A stretch of DNA of 64,000 bases from Nageia nagi (Eukaryota > Pinophyta), in NCBI GenBank assembly GCA_050084985.1, contig JBITNC010000001.1, positions 173,848,001 through 173,912,000 on the forward strand. The letters are read 5' to 3'. Below are positions 35,964 through 48,000 of the stretch, piece by piece; within the stretch, counting starts at the first letter, position 1, and each line of letters starts with the position of its first letter. The translations under genes were made by a program, and so were the position numbers. The notes under the pieces are model-generated. The model was not told where the DNA came from. It ran no database searches and was given only the letters and a program-made list of their open reading frames with translations.

Positions 35964-37010
35964 CTAACTCCCCTTCTCCGAAAGTATCCAGAGTTGATTC
36001 TCGAACATCGATACTGGCCACTGTTGGACAGGGGTGGGGATGCTAGCCAGAGGTGGAGCTGAACTGATTACTGGAGGTCTCCAAATCTGCTGTTGTGTTG
36101 TGGTTATTGGGAAATAGGGCATTGGCATACGGCTTGGTAATTTCCCAACTGCAATAAGGCATGATTCAGCATATACTGCTTGTCTATAGACCTCCGGAAA
36201 GGTATTCACTCCGGAATTTTGGATTTGCAGAGAGAGATCCGGAGGAAAGGCTCTCAGGTAATACATCAAAGCTTGAAACTGCTGAGGCCTGACTGGCATG
36301 GGTACTCTCGTCCATGTTTTCTGGAATCTAATGTTAAAATCTGGGATGTTCTCTTGTTCAAACCTTTTGATTGACGTGAACTGAGTGAGCAGAGAAAAGG
36401 GATCCCCTAGTTCATTAAACTCCAGGATAAAGGGCTCTGCCAGTTGAGCCCAGGTACTGATGGATCCATTAGAAAGGCCCCTGTACCAATCCAGGACCTT
36501 TCCTTTGAAAGATTGAGCCAGTAATCTCACCATAACATCTTCATGCTGAATATTGTGAATCTTTGCTAGGCCGGCTACATCCACACAGTGCTCATAAGCC
36601 GTTTTTTCTGAAGTTGCATCAAACTCCGGAAGGGTTTTAAAAACATTTGCTGGGATATCATGTAATACCGCCAGAGCTATAGGAACTCCATTGTCCCATT
36701 CCGGATAAATATTCTGAGCTGGATTAGCCATTCTAGGGAAGGTATCTCTAGTATGAAGATTGGGTGGTTCTGGCTTGATAGAGGATTTTAGGGAGTCGAC
36801 ACTATTCAGAGACTTGGACTTGATCAGGGTCTTTCTCCTAGGAGTATCTAACTTCCCAAATTCCGGTTCTTCTTTTGCGGCTCTAGTTTTAGATCTTGTC
36901 CACATAAACTCTAGATTGCAAAAGAAAATGACAGGTTCAAAGCACCTATGATATTCATAAATAATCTGCTTTAATACATACCATGGATGGTGCTTCAGCA
37001 GAGTCGCCAA
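35964..37010 (-). CDS. gag: E1 gag, intact retrotransposon capsid protein
   Basis: This is an open frame of 348 codons. The first 36 residues (MATLLKHHPWYV...) differ in character from the rest. A second Met at residue 36 (MWTRSKTRAAKEEPE) fits the usual start of plant Ty3/gypsy gag and may be the true start. The central part (about residues 115-285) has the Retrotrans_gag layout: SFKGKVLDWYRGL, then STWAQLAEPFILEF, then FNIRFQKTW. The C-terminus is rich in proline and glutamine. There is no CCHC zinc knuckle and no protease after it. The frame begins 13 bases inside the primer-site-like stretch at 37023-37040 on the element strand. The protein would form the particle shell that packages element RNA, relying on enzymes from another element. 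It is the only convincingly intact protein frame in the window. Confidence 0.85.
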   Translation of the reverse strand: MATLLKHHPWYVLKQIIYEYHRCFEPVIFFCNLEFMWTRSKTRAAKEEPEFGKLDTPRRKTLIKSKSLNSVDSLKSSIKPEPPNLHTRDTFPRMANPAQNIYPEWDNGVPIALAVLHDIPANVFKTLPEFDATSEKTAYEHCVDVAGLAKIHNIQHEDVMVRLLAQSFKGKVLDWYRGLSNGSISTWAQLAEPFILEFNELGDPFSLLTQFTSIKRFEQENIPDFNIRFQKTWTRVPMPVRPQQFQALMYYLRAFPPDLSLQIQNSGVNTFPEVYRQAVYAESCLIAVGKLPSRMPMPYFPITTTQQQIWRPPVISSAPPLASIPTPVQQWPVSMFENQLWILSEKGS

Positions 37011-37022
37011 TAATTTCTTCGT

Positions 37023-37040
37023 GTCCCACCGGGCGTGCCA
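37023..37040 (-). promoter_or_regulatory. E1 primer-binding-site candidate
   Basis: On the minus strand TGGCACGCCCGGTGGGAC starts 11 bases inside the 5' LTR and begins with TGG, as expected for pairing to a tRNA CCA end. I cannot assign the tRNA. The spacer is longer than the usual few bases. Confidence 0.55.
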
Positions 37041-37051
37041 AAAAGAAATAC

Positions 37052-38612
37052 TGTTGATTGAGATTGTGTAATATGTGCGCCTGGAACAATCTTAACCAAA
37101 GTAGTTCACGAACAGGCTGTAGGACGCAGCCTGATCTCCGGAGAAGGCCGGTTCCTTATCCATTGGGTAGAGAAAAAGTAACAGGAAAGAGATAAAAAGA
37201 GTAGGGAGCGAGAGATTTAAGCAAAAGGATAGGGTAACAAGAAAGGAAGTAAAAGGATAGGGTAACGAGAGAGAAAGCAAAGGGGTAGATCACTAGTTCA
37301 GCGCGGGCTTTCGCAGTGTGCGAAACCTTGGCCTGAATCTAGTGTCGCAGCCACAGAACAAGTCCTCACTCTCTGAATAGCTCCCCGGCTTCTACTCTAC
37401 CATGTAGCAGACACAGTTATACTAGCAACCCGCAACTATTACTCAGGAAACAAGCTAAGCTGCCACAATGTAACCAAATTAAGAATAACAATTACGAGTG
37501 CTAGACAAGAAAGGTCAAGATGGTTTCATAGTACCGGACTGAAGCTACAGGTCTTCGAGAACAAATGAAAAGGGCAATACTAGGCTTCCGACCCTAGTTT
37601 CTCTTTATTTTCATATATTTATACTGTATTAACAACAGTTACAAGGTTACAGAACGGAAACGTTTACAAAAACGGCCGCAAGATTCCGGCCTTCTTGAAC
37701 TGCTATCAACTACATATGACACTTGGCCGACTGTTACAAAATTGGGCAGATTGCTGATGATTCGATTCCCTTGATGATGGCGCTCTGGAATTTTGCAGAC
37801 TTCTCTCTCTCTCTCCCGGGATGTTCAATTCTCCGACTCTGACTCTTTGATCTTTCGTTGCGGGCCTGTTTTCCTCTTGACGTGGTCTTAATTCCAAATG
37901 TTAATCTTTTCCCCTTCACCTGACGTCAGCTTCAAGTCTCCGGAATTCTTCATTCCATTGGCTCCGGACACTAAGTCACTCCTTGATGATGTCATCCATT
38001 CCGGGCTCCGGTTCCATCAAAATGCGAACGTCGTTTCACCTGTGACGTCATCTTTCTTTCCTTCGGAATGTTTTCCTTTATGGCTCCGGCTACTAAGTCA
38101 CTACTTGCTGGCGTCATCTCCTCCGGACTCCGGTTCTTATTCAAAATGTGAACGTCGTTTCGCCTGTGATGTCATCTTTCTTTCCTCCGGAATGTTTTCC
38201 TTTATGGCTCCGGATACTAAGTCGCTACCTGCTGACGTCACCCTCTTATTTCTCCGGAATGCTTTACTCAAAGGCTCCGGATACGAAGTTACTCCTTGCA
38301 GACGTCATCTTCATATATCCGGAATGCTTTGTTTCCCGGATACACTTGTGCTTACTTCGTCTTTTCCGAAACTTGGTCCTTGCCGAAATCTGACCGCCTT
38401 GCTGACATCATTTTGTTCCGAAATCCGGTCTTCACCAAAATATGACTATCTTATCCTCCGCAACGTCTCCATTCCATTCCGGGAAACTTTGCTCTGACTC
38501 AGGGCTGCTTTATCTGCTCCGGAAAAACTCCCGGGGATCTTAAAATAAATCCATGATTGAAGTAAAGTACCCCGGGGCTTTACTTCAAGGATTTACTATG
38601 TAGGAATCTACA
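37052..38612 (-). repeat. E1 5' LTR
   Basis: This is the upstream LTR on the minus strand, nearly identical to 34204-35763 at an offset of 2848 bp. It ends in the GTATA target duplication at 38613-38617. Confidence 0.95.
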
Positions 38613-38789
38613 GTATATATAGGAGTCCAAGGGGTGCCACTACAATGAAAGGACACTAGCCGACATAATAATAATAATGTAAGGAAATAACAATAACCAT
38701 AGCTGACCTAACAATAATAATGTATAGGGACCTAACATGCCCTCTCCTTCAAAAAATGTTGTCCTCAACATTTTAGTAGTTCTAGATGC

Positions 38790-39617
38790 TTCTATAGAAA
38801 TTTCTCATCTTCCCATGTGGAATATTCAGCCATTGCCATATTTTTACTTTCAACCTTCCTTGCCATCCTAAAAGCCATCTCTAAGGATGTTGGTTCAAAT
38901 AGATGCACCTCATGTTGAATTTTATCCTTTAAGGTTCCCATAAAGAGATCCAACAATCTATCATCTGGTATATATCATTCACTCTAAGAATCAACTTTTG
39001 AAATTATTGAATGTGCTCCATCATTGAACCTTCTTGCCTTAGATTTGTCAATTGAGTAAAGAAGGAATTATTCTTAACATCCTCATGGTAGGCTATCATT
39101 TCCTCTGTAAAAATGGACCAAGATATAATAGAACCCTTTTTACGTTCACAAAGCCATTGGTACCATACAACCTACTTAGGCTCTAGATACAAGGATGTAA
39201 TAGTTACTTTTTGTGATGTTGGTACTTGGTGTAGATCAAAAAAGTGCTCCATTTGAAATATCCATTCCTCATGTCGATCTTGGGGATTTGGATTCCACTT
39301 GAGAACCCTTCTTGATTACTTCCATTAGTAGAAGCATATCCTCTTGAATTAGGCTTATTAATGAAGGGTTTATCTCCTTGAACAATATCATTATTTTCCT
39401 GATAACCCTGGGCCATATCAACATCTTTAGGAATCTTTCCCTCTAGGTTTTGTATGAGTTGAAAATTTTTTTCCATATTTTGATCCATTTTAGTTGTCAA
39501 CTCTTTTGTCAAATCCCTTTTTAATTCCTCCATATCACCCTTTTTTACACATCCTTTAACCAATTCTTCCACTTGGGATATTCGGAAGAATATGTCTTCA
39601 CTTTCTGCTATAGTCAT
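38790..39617 (-). pseudogene. gag: E2 gag relic (Ty3/gypsy type)
   Basis: The frame opens at ATG 39617 (MTIAESEDIFFRISQVEELV) with a charged, coiled-coil-like N-terminus rich in K and E. Near 39300 the reading shifts by one base. The new frame carries EEWIFQMEHFFDLHQV, ITSLYLEP, WYQWLCERKKGS, ISWSIFTEEMIAYHED and a final block ending in MARKVESKNMAMAE-like sequence. This is the Retrotrans_gag domain of Ty3/gypsy elements. At least one further in-frame stop is present (between EP and VVWYQW). No zinc knuckle is visible. It is unlike the E1 gag, so E1 and E2 belong to different families. Confidence 0.75.
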
Positions 39618-40698
39618 GGATGAACCCTCTAGAGGTCTAGTTGGTGTAGCAATTTTTTTTCATGGCATTTTGACTAAGTATTCTAGGGGGTCTCCCTATA
39701 TACACCAGGTACATGGGAGCTCAAATCTGTGATAGTGTTGTCTAATGCACAACCATTTGAAAAGGGCCCTTGCTAATATACTTGTGGTATGTGAGGTAAT
39801 CCTAAAGGACCTCTCTATATACCATGTACATGCATGAGCATGATGGCCTCTCTATATACTCAAAGGTACATGAGAGAATCCAACAGTGGCCTAAGCAATA
39901 TACTACAAGTACATTGTAGGAGACCACAATTCCCCAGGATGTAGTGCTGGCAAAGTAATGATAGCTCCTATGTTTAAAGATGCCAAAACATGTCTATACC
40001 TACAATAATATCCTCTTTCTTATCTTCCCAATAGCTTTTGAATCAACCCAAATAGACCTTCCAATCAAAATATATGCAAAATTAAAAAATAAAATTGTAC
40101 CTTTTTAAACCATGATTTGGAGACTGTTCTATTATTTGACATTCCAACTGATGTAAATTTGCAATTTTGGCCCTTTAGAGTCTAAAATTTCTACCTATGG
40201 TAGCCTCATATGTATTATTTTCAATTCCATAGATTTCGTCAAATTATGATAGTCCAAGAGGAAATGGCTACAACTTTCCCAAAATGTGCTGATTTTTGGA
40301 TTTTTTAGAAGAGTGAACTTGTACGAAGTGCCTTGTGTCACCTATTTATTCCTAGACCTTGAAAATTATAACATATAAAATTCAGTCTATAACCTAATAA
40401 ATCCAATAGGTCTCACCTATTTTGGAGCTATAAGACTTCAGATATACCCTTTTTAGCTAGAACACCTATTTCAGACCTGCTTTTGAGACTAGTCACAAAC
40501 CTTAACTTTACCTGAGTGTAACATAAAAAATATAGTGAATTAGGAGCTGAAATTTGAACTGTAACTTATTAGATATGTCTTATAAAAACCTAATAAATTT
40601 TAGAATCCAAATCCTCACAAAATCAAATTTGTAGTGAAAATTCCACGATGACTATTTTTGAGCTGTGAAACCCTAGAATCGTTTGCTCTGGTACCAAA

Positions 40699-41018
40699 TG
40701 TTATGAACAAAGTTCCCAAAATAGCATAAAATCATGAGAGAAAGAGATAAACACATTGAATAAGAGATAAAATCTATAATAAGCCACTTCAAGGGGGCAA
40801 CCTCCTTTGTAATAAGCCACTTCGAGGGGGCAACCTCCTTTACATCACATCAATTACACAACAATAGACATCTCAAATGATAATACCTCCGTAGTATATA
40901 TAGGAGTCCAAGGGGTGCCACTACAATGAAAGGACACTAGCTGACATAACAATAATAATGTAAGGAAATAACAATAACCATAGCTGACCTAACAATAATA
41001 ATGTATAGGGACCTAACA
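40699..41018 (-). repeat. E2 5' LTR with internal 33-bp duplication
   Basis: This is a 320-bp LTR, 33 bp longer than its partner because AATAAGCCACTTC...CCTCCTT is doubled at 40778-40810 and 40811-40843. The primer site TGGTACCAGAGC lies two bases inside its inner edge. Confidence 0.92.
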
Positions 41019-41023
41019 AAATG

Positions 41024-42498
41024 CCCCTACATTTATGGAGACTCACTATGTTTTGTCATTATTTTTTACACTTATAACATTTATGATGTTTGGTCATTAT
41101 TTTAATGCTTCCACTTCATTTTAGAGTCTGGTACTTCATAGGGATTAATGAGAGATAGTCCTAGAACATGTTTGTAACTCCCATTTAGATATTTTAGGGG
41201 ATTTAAGTGGATTTTATGTAACAATCTATAGCATTTAATTTCTTGGTCATGTAACCTCCATGAGTGTTCAATTTCAATTACTCATTGGAGTTCTATATAT
41301 TGTACTTTGAATTTTGTAATTGATAATGTATTGTATTATGTTTAACTCTTTCTTATTCTCTCACATCTAAGTGCCATACCTCCTTTTTAGAGCCTTCTAT
41401 ACCTTATGATTAGTGTTTCTCTCTTGGATTCCTTATGCTCTACTCTTAGGGATGTGTTTAGCTTAGGGGGAAGAAACATTACATTAAGAGGCATCTAAGT
41501 GTCTCAAATACCAAATTACAACTCATTAAGGCCTAGATATGTAATGCTTCACTAAAGGAGACTAATATTGCATTTACAATTATTAATTGCTTTGGTATTA
41601 CATTTACAACAATTTTGGCATCCTTAAGTTGCTCATATAAGTTAAAAACATTCTGCTAATTAAAATAATAATTAATGACTTATAGAGTCTAAAACATCCA
41701 TCTAATTCCACTTTAAAAATTAGACACTTTTTTTTTTTGCAACTAGGTTAACACCTTAGATATTTATAAATAGGTTTTGGCATCCCATGTTTGAGTTGAA
41801 TAGTCACTAAAGAAGACTCTCAAGTGGATGGAAATGTTCAATTTCCATATCATCCAAGCTATGTGATACCTAGTATTTACAAGGCATCTCCCATGCACTT
41901 GTTTTCAATTTATGCTTGTGGATTCAAACATCACCCATGTTTGATCCAACTATATCACTCATGTCCTTTAGGTTATTCATAGGGCCCATAAACCTAAGAA
42001 GGGGAACACTCTTTGCATCACTTTATGCTACCTCATGAGAGTGATTTTATAGTGTATGCTAGGTGGATTGATTTTGTATCACCTCCCATGATAGAAATCA
42101 ATGTTAATTTGACTACTCTAAAATTAACTAATGTTCCTTGTCTACCCATAATACATGTAAGGGAATACCACTAACCCATAGTAACTACCTACCCATAACT
42201 CCTATAGTTACTCCATTTATTAAAACATAATCTTCTTGTTATCCTTGAATAGGTGTTTCTCCTAAGATAGAATTAACCTAACATTTTTTTGAATTTGTTA
42301 TTTTTAGAAAACCCTACTTTATATTTGTACTTATAGTGAAATTTCATCCATTTTACATAGATCTTACTACAAGATTTTTTTGAAGCCCAAACTTCGAAAC
42401 TATGAAATGGAGCTTGACATACCATTCTTACAACCTTGTTTCCCTAATTCAAGCCACCTAAGTTTGTTTTTAACTAAGGATGTTTATTCCATGTTTTA
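41024..42498. other. Continuation of the E2 target, no recognised gene
   Basis: The start continues the possible LTR of the copia-like unit broken at 34036. A weak plus-strand peptide at about 42065-42160 (RWIDFVSPPMIEINVN) is not assigned. No other feature is seen. Confidence 0.45.
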
Positions 42499-42596
42499 CA
42501 ACTACTATTTATCAAATAATATAATTTTTCTTATGCATTTAACCATACAACTACTATTTATCAAATATTATAATTTTTATTATGCATTTAACCATT
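42499..42596. repeat. Tandem duplication, 49 bp twice
   Basis: Two copies beginning CAACTACTATTTATCAAATA, at 42499-42547 and 42548-42596, with three or four differences. Confidence 0.9.
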
Positions 42597-42779
42597 TACG
42601 CAAAACTAAAATATTAAGGTTTATCATTTATTAAAGACTTTTAATTTACTTCATATCCATATGGAAGTATGCCTTCAAAATTTTAATTGCAAATGTAACC
42701 AATTGAGTTAAACATGCCTCTTAATATTTTGATATAGTGGAAATCAATTAAAAACTTTCAAAACTATACATTTAAGTTG

Positions 42780-42960
42780 CAAGTCCAAAGCCAAGGGTTG
42801 GATCATCGAACCTAATTTTGAGCTTAGATCCAAGGGAAAAGGGAAGGTGTGAAATTTCAATTTAAAGTTCGAGATCCTAGGGGTTAGCATCTCAACCCTT
42901 GGGATCTTGACCCTCAGGATGCTGATGCTTAGGATCTTGACCTTAATATATTACAAAATA
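42780..42960. repeat. Block with repeated GGATCTTGACC-type motifs
   Basis: Contains GAGATCCTAGG, GGGATCTTGACC and AGGATCTTGACC in close order. It is reminiscent of the GAGATCCC-rich third of the array unit and of 26460-26660, but I cannot align it with confidence. Confidence 0.3.
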
Positions 42961-43309
42961 CATATAAAACTATTTTCCTTTTTTTTATTCATATGCATCA
43001 ATCTTGTACAAACTTGTGCAACCTTTTATGCAATTCTCTCTTCATTTTTATGATTTTCTATTTATTTTTTACAATTATAATAATTTCAAAGTAAGGATAA
43101 TTTCAAAAGGAGGTCATGAGATCAAAAAATATCAACAAAGGAAATATGTGAGGAACTTTACATGTAACCAAGAATAAGTATATAAAAAAAATGGTGTGCA
43201 TTGAAAAAGAGAGAGAAGAGAAAGTTTGAAGCAATTGAAGTATGTGGAAGTATCAATTTTGAAGGAAAATAATTAGGGGGAAAACATTAAGGAGGAGAAC
43301 ATTAAGATA

Positions 43310-44195
43310 TGAATTTAGATTATGCACATATGGAAGAGGAGACTATAATTATAGAAGCTTTAGATCCACCAGTTGATATGAATCCATCGGGTATGCCTTT
43401 AGATCCACCTTTTGATATGAATCCATTGGGTATGTCTTCATATCCAACTTTGAAAGATAGTGATAACATTTTTTGAAAATGTAAAGTAATATCTTACATA
43501 ATTTTCCTAAATATAAGCTTTTATCTCAAATACATATAAGAAAAGTTGCAAGTAATATACATGAGGAATGTTTTAAAAATAAAGAGTTAGAAGTTCAATG
43601 TCAACTCCTATTGCAATTAATGACAATGTCAAAAATGAGAGAAGTAATAAAATATTAGGTATTAATATGAAATCAAACAAAGGAAGATGAACCCCTTAAA
43701 TAAGTTTTGTCTATTGTTTCTAATTCCATTAGTTCTATTGAAAAAAAGAGTAGATCTAAAGATAAGAATGTGACACAACAAGCTATAACAACTACTTTAG
43801 TAAGCCAAACAACCTCAAACAAAATAAAGGTTAGTGAATTGTTCAATGTGAGTCATAAAAATTTGTAAAGGGTTGTAAATAGAAGATAAATTATTGAAAG
43901 TGATCCAATCAACCAATATTGGATTCATAGTGGTAAACTCCCAAGGTTTAGCATGAAATTAATTAGCGAGATCAAGTATTTAATTGAAAAATTATGGCAT
44001 GATAGAACAAGGGTATGACTATATACTAGATATATTTTGAAATTAAAATTTGGGTCAAAATATTATGAATCTCATCCAAAATACTTATTAGATAAGACTC
44101 AAACTGAATTGTATCAACAGTTTCTATAAAAGAGAGTGTTACAACCATTTAATATTAGCATAAGTCACAGATCATTTGATAAATGTAAATCTTTT
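43310..44195 (+). pseudogene. DDE-type transposase relic, copy 2 (N-terminal part)
   Basis: Reading starts with acidic sequence (MEEETIIIEALDPPVDMNPS), including a doubled DMNPxGM phrase. It continues to a basic block DPINQYWIHSGKLPRFSMKL (43900-43965), then ISEIKYLIEKLWHDRTRV and DKTQTELYQQFL, and ends at SHRSFDKCK near 44190. This is collinear with 75-385 of copy 1. It stops where copy 1 continues into its Cys/His-rich section. Several stops are present. Comparison of the two copies shows CAA here (43914-43916) against TAA in copy 1 (96-98). Confidence 0.65.
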
Positions 44196-44214
44196 TTTTA
44201 ATAAATATTTAAAT

Positions 44215-44580
44215 TTATATTTTTCAAAAATAAAATATTACCATTTTCATCTTTAAGGACCTCTCCATTCGGCCTCACAAAAATTTGAAGATTTATAGAT
44301 CCTTGAGTCATCGTTAACCTAGAGTGTTGATTTACCAATTCTACATGTATGCATGGATCACATAACAATATGCTTCAAAATAAAAATTAAATAATTTTTC
44401 ATTAATTTTTAATAAATTAATTAATTATAAATAATTACCAACAATAGCACCCTATCTCTTCAATATGCTAACACCATCAATTCCTCCAGCCTCCCCACCA
44501 ACAAACATTCTCATCCATTTGTCAAGGGTCAATATATGTTTACACATCTCTAAAATTCCCTTTAACTTCTTTTTCTATTC
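44215..44580 (-). pseudogene. Unidentified coding-like fragment
   Basis: The minus strand reads LKGILEMCKHILTLDKWMRM and FVGGEAGGIDGVSILKR (44580-44450). After an AT-rich gap with GT and AG edges (about 44450-44378) it reads HSRLTMTQGSINLQIFVRPN and GEVLKDENGNILF (44335-44225). The composition is protein-like, but the frames do not join cleanly and I do not recognise the family. Confidence 0.3.
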
Positions 44581-44974
44581 AAAAAATTAAAAAAAAAAGT
44601 GATTACATATCATACTTAATGAAATATATATAGTACTATTGGATCCTATATTGATATTACATAATACATATGGATACTTACAAGCTTGTTTTATTTTTTT
44701 GTAATGTCATCTTAATCTTTATATGTACTCTTTCTTTTTGATTTATTTCTCTTATCTTGATCTTTATCACCCTTCTTTTGGTACCCCATATATGGTCAAT
44801 GGTGATAACTAAAATAAAGTAAACAAAATTTTATTAATGTTAATATTATAGAATAAAAAACCGCTATCTAATTTGCATTCCACTATAATTTGCCAAAATA
44901 TATCCACATCAATGTATGAACTACTTAATATGCATACAAAAAAAACATACATATATTTTCATTGTACAACTCTG

Positions 44975-44977
<3 letters not shown>

Positions 44978-45025
<48 letters not shown>
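44978..45025. repeat. (TA)n microsatellite
   Basis: An uninterrupted run of about 24 TA dinucleotides, followed by GTATG repeats. Confidence 0.95.
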
Positions 45026-45031
<6 letters not shown>

Positions 45032-48000
45032 TGTATGTATGTATGTATAGAAATAAAAAGTTGTGTATATTCATCATTTGAAAAAAAGAGAGCATAAAAT
45101 CATGAATTCTTCACTAATAAGGATCCCTTAATAGTGATGATTGAGGACCACTAAAGGAAACATGAATTAATCAAAACCCATTCTATTTTACATATCTTGA
45201 TAGTATATTAGGCATTTTTTATGCTTTTTATAACAAAGGTACCAATAATTTTAATGGGGATAAGAGCCACTAAGTGGATGGGCAAGTTCATCACTCACTT
45301 GATCCATTTGACATAAAGTATCATCCCTTGTCAAGGATAATCTATAAGCCATCCAAGGAATCCTAAATATTTAGTAATACCACAAAATTTCCAAGCTACT
45401 ATGTGGAAATAAAAGGTGGGAGAGTTGGACCACATGAAATCCCTTAAGAGTTTATCTAATTTTTGGTAGCAAGTCTAAGACAACAACAACTAAAAAATGT
45501 AGTATGGAGCATATTTGAAATTTTTTGTATAAAGACAATTTCTTCATGGTACAATAAGAAAGTTTATTTTCAACCTTAGAGAATATATATTTCCATAACT
45601 TTGCAATGGATATTTGAAAGGTAAAGGATATACATGGGAATTTAAAGGGGGTGAACATCAAGGTAAGGAGAAGAGGTCAATAACTGCATCTAGAATTAGA
45701 GTTTTGCATCTAGGTTTGACTTTGAACTAGTGAGCTTCATAACCCTAGTAATATGTGAAAGCAATTAGAAACAACAATTAATATTTATAGGAAAACATGT
45801 TATGTTTACATTTATATGAAAATTATTTGAGTTAAATCAATTTTGTATGGTGAAGCATAGTGGGTATTGTAGATTTTGTAAACCTTGTTTATCTTTTCCA
45901 TCTATTTTGAGTTTAATCCATCATTTTATTGTAGAGAGAGACATGATTATATGAAAACCATGTACCCTAGACTATTATATCTACTTGATAAATTTGAACA
46001 AGGGTTTTTCTTTTAGTAGTGTTATCCTTTATGCCTTTTGTATAGCTTATCTAAAATGGGTCTCCTGAGAATAGAATGTTGAATACTAATTATATGAGTC
46101 ATCAAATCCTCTATGTAAGAGTGTGGAGGGTTATTGATTATAATTCACTATAACAAAAATCTAAGATTACTAGTATGTATATTATTTTATATGGGTATCA
46201 TTTGTTATGTTATTATTTCCTTTTGATTGGTAATTCATAGGTTTCTTGTAATGTATTTAATGAAATTTCAACTTAGACATAAGTTTTTAAGGAGAGCTAG
46301 TAATGTCAATTTTAATATATTTTTATAAATCTATTACTTATGTCATTGATAGAAATTAAAATTATTATGATTTTTTTTTTGTATTTAACCGATAGAGGTT
46401 GTTATAGGTGGTTATATATTCATTACACCATATTGGGCTAGGAATTGTTTGATAAAATGTTAGATGATTTTATCCATATCATGTTTGTTAGAATGTTTGA
46501 TGCATTTGAATTGTAGCCTATATATGTTGGTGTATTTCATGTACAATTTGAATCCTTATAAAGTTCCAATGATGTTTATATCAATTTTAATTGTATTACA
46601 ATTTAGTTTAAGTAAATATTATTTGATTTAAATTTTAGTATGAAATGGAAATATAAGTACAATGATGTACTTTATGATTTTAAGCTATGGTATTAATTAA
46701 TAATTAATGATTAATTCATATTTTTTATTCATTTTATTCTAATATTAATTTTTTATTATTATTACGTTATATTACAACTTGCATTATAAATTATTTGCAC
46801 CCTTCATTATATGATTACATAAGCCAAATGAGGCTAGATCCTTCCTTGATCCTATAGTAGAATGATTAAGGATTATCTTTCATATGATTAAAAGATTTTT
46901 TTGGTTCTATCAAAGAATAGAACCTATAAGATAACACCTTGAATGAGTTAATGGTTATTTTTTGCATATAGTTGCATGGTTTACTTGTGTTGCAAGGTGC
47001 ATCTTAGGCATGCTTGTATATGTAATGAAGGGATTATCCCATGGGTTCATGTAGACTCTAGAATCTTGAGGGTGAACGTATAGTCTTATGCTTCGGTAGG
47101 TTCCATTCACTTGAAGTCGTATGGATCATCATGTAGATTGCATATAGGGTAAGTCAATTTGAGAAGAAACTATTTAAATATTAATGGTTTTAATTTATTT
47201 CAATATACTTACTATATGTTTGTATTTATTTTTTATGTCAAATTTTAAATGGAAAATAAGTTACACTTAAATGTATATTCACTTGCTTCAAATACACAAT
47301 AATAAATTTGTTAAAATTTTGTTAAAATGGATATCCTTTTATTTTGTTAAAATTATGTATTAATCTAGGGAGTACTGATCCATCTAAGCCAAAATTCACA
47401 ACCATGTTAAACACACCTATTATTATAATACTCCAATTGAGATCCATATAATTATATTTGTAATTTACCATGCTAAACATACAAATTTATTTTTAGTGCA
47501 ATACTTGCATAGTTACAAATTGAATTATTACCAAAAGAAGCAAGGTTTTGGAGAATAAAGAAGCAAGAAGAGTTTCAAATTTGTAAGGAAAAATCTATGG
47601 TACCTTCTCTTGATTTTTCATTTTTTTGTTGCACCCATTTCATAGGTGCATGGGTACAAATTTGTTTTAGGATTTTTTTACTATAAACATTTGAAAACCC
47701 TCTAAAATCGAAAAACCCTAGAAAATTAAGTGCAAATTCATGAGAAAATAAAAAATGCAAATAGTAATGTAGTTACATGCATGGAAATATGGAATAACAA
47801 AGAAGAAATAAGCTAGAAACCCTATGTTCTGCAAGAAAATGGAGAACCCTATCAGTAAAAATTAAAAACTTGCTAAAAAATTTAAAAAAAAAAAACAACT
47901 AGAAATTGAGTTAAATTAGGTAGGATTGAAGTTAAATGAGGTAGAAGAACACTTACTTAGTGCTCTCCTACAAACATCTTTGATGAAAATGATAGGTGGA

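Larger units (their letters stand above)
34204..38612 (-). mobile_element. E1: young gag-only LTR retrotransposon inside an E2 LTR
   Basis: Ends are TGTTGATTGAG at 34204 and GAATCTACA at 38612, flanked by GTATA at 34199-34203 and 38613-38617. The LTRs are 34204-35763 and 37052-38612 (1560 and 1561 bp). The only difference I see is one C in a C-run. It reads on the minus strand: 5' LTR, a primer-site-like stretch, an intact gag of 348 codons, a 48-base A-tract, a short 3' leader and the 3' LTR. Total length is 4.4 kb and there is no pol. It retains many CpG and TCCGGA sites and has higher G/C than the rest of the window. This fits a very recent insertion of an element not yet eroded by C-to-T change. 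Confidence 0.97.
34037..41018 (-). mobile_element. E2: gag-only LTR retrotransposon, interrupted by E1
   Basis: Both ends are resolved: TGTTATGAA at 34037 and CCTAACA ending at 41018, flanked by AAATG at 34032-34036 and 41019-41023. The element reads on the minus strand. Its 5' LTR is 40699-41018 (320 bp). The primer site TGGTACCAGAGC (40696-40685) is close to the initiator-Met tRNA site. A gag lies at 38790-39617, a polypurine tract GAAGGAGAGGGC (minus strand, about 38750) follows, and the 3' LTR is split by E1 into 34037-34203 and 38618-38737 (287 bp in sum). Without E1 the element is about 2.57 kb. No protease, reverse transcriptase or integrase is present, so it fits the non-autonomous gag-only (TR-GAG) type. 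About nine base differences between the LTRs are visible by eye. Confidence 0.92.
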
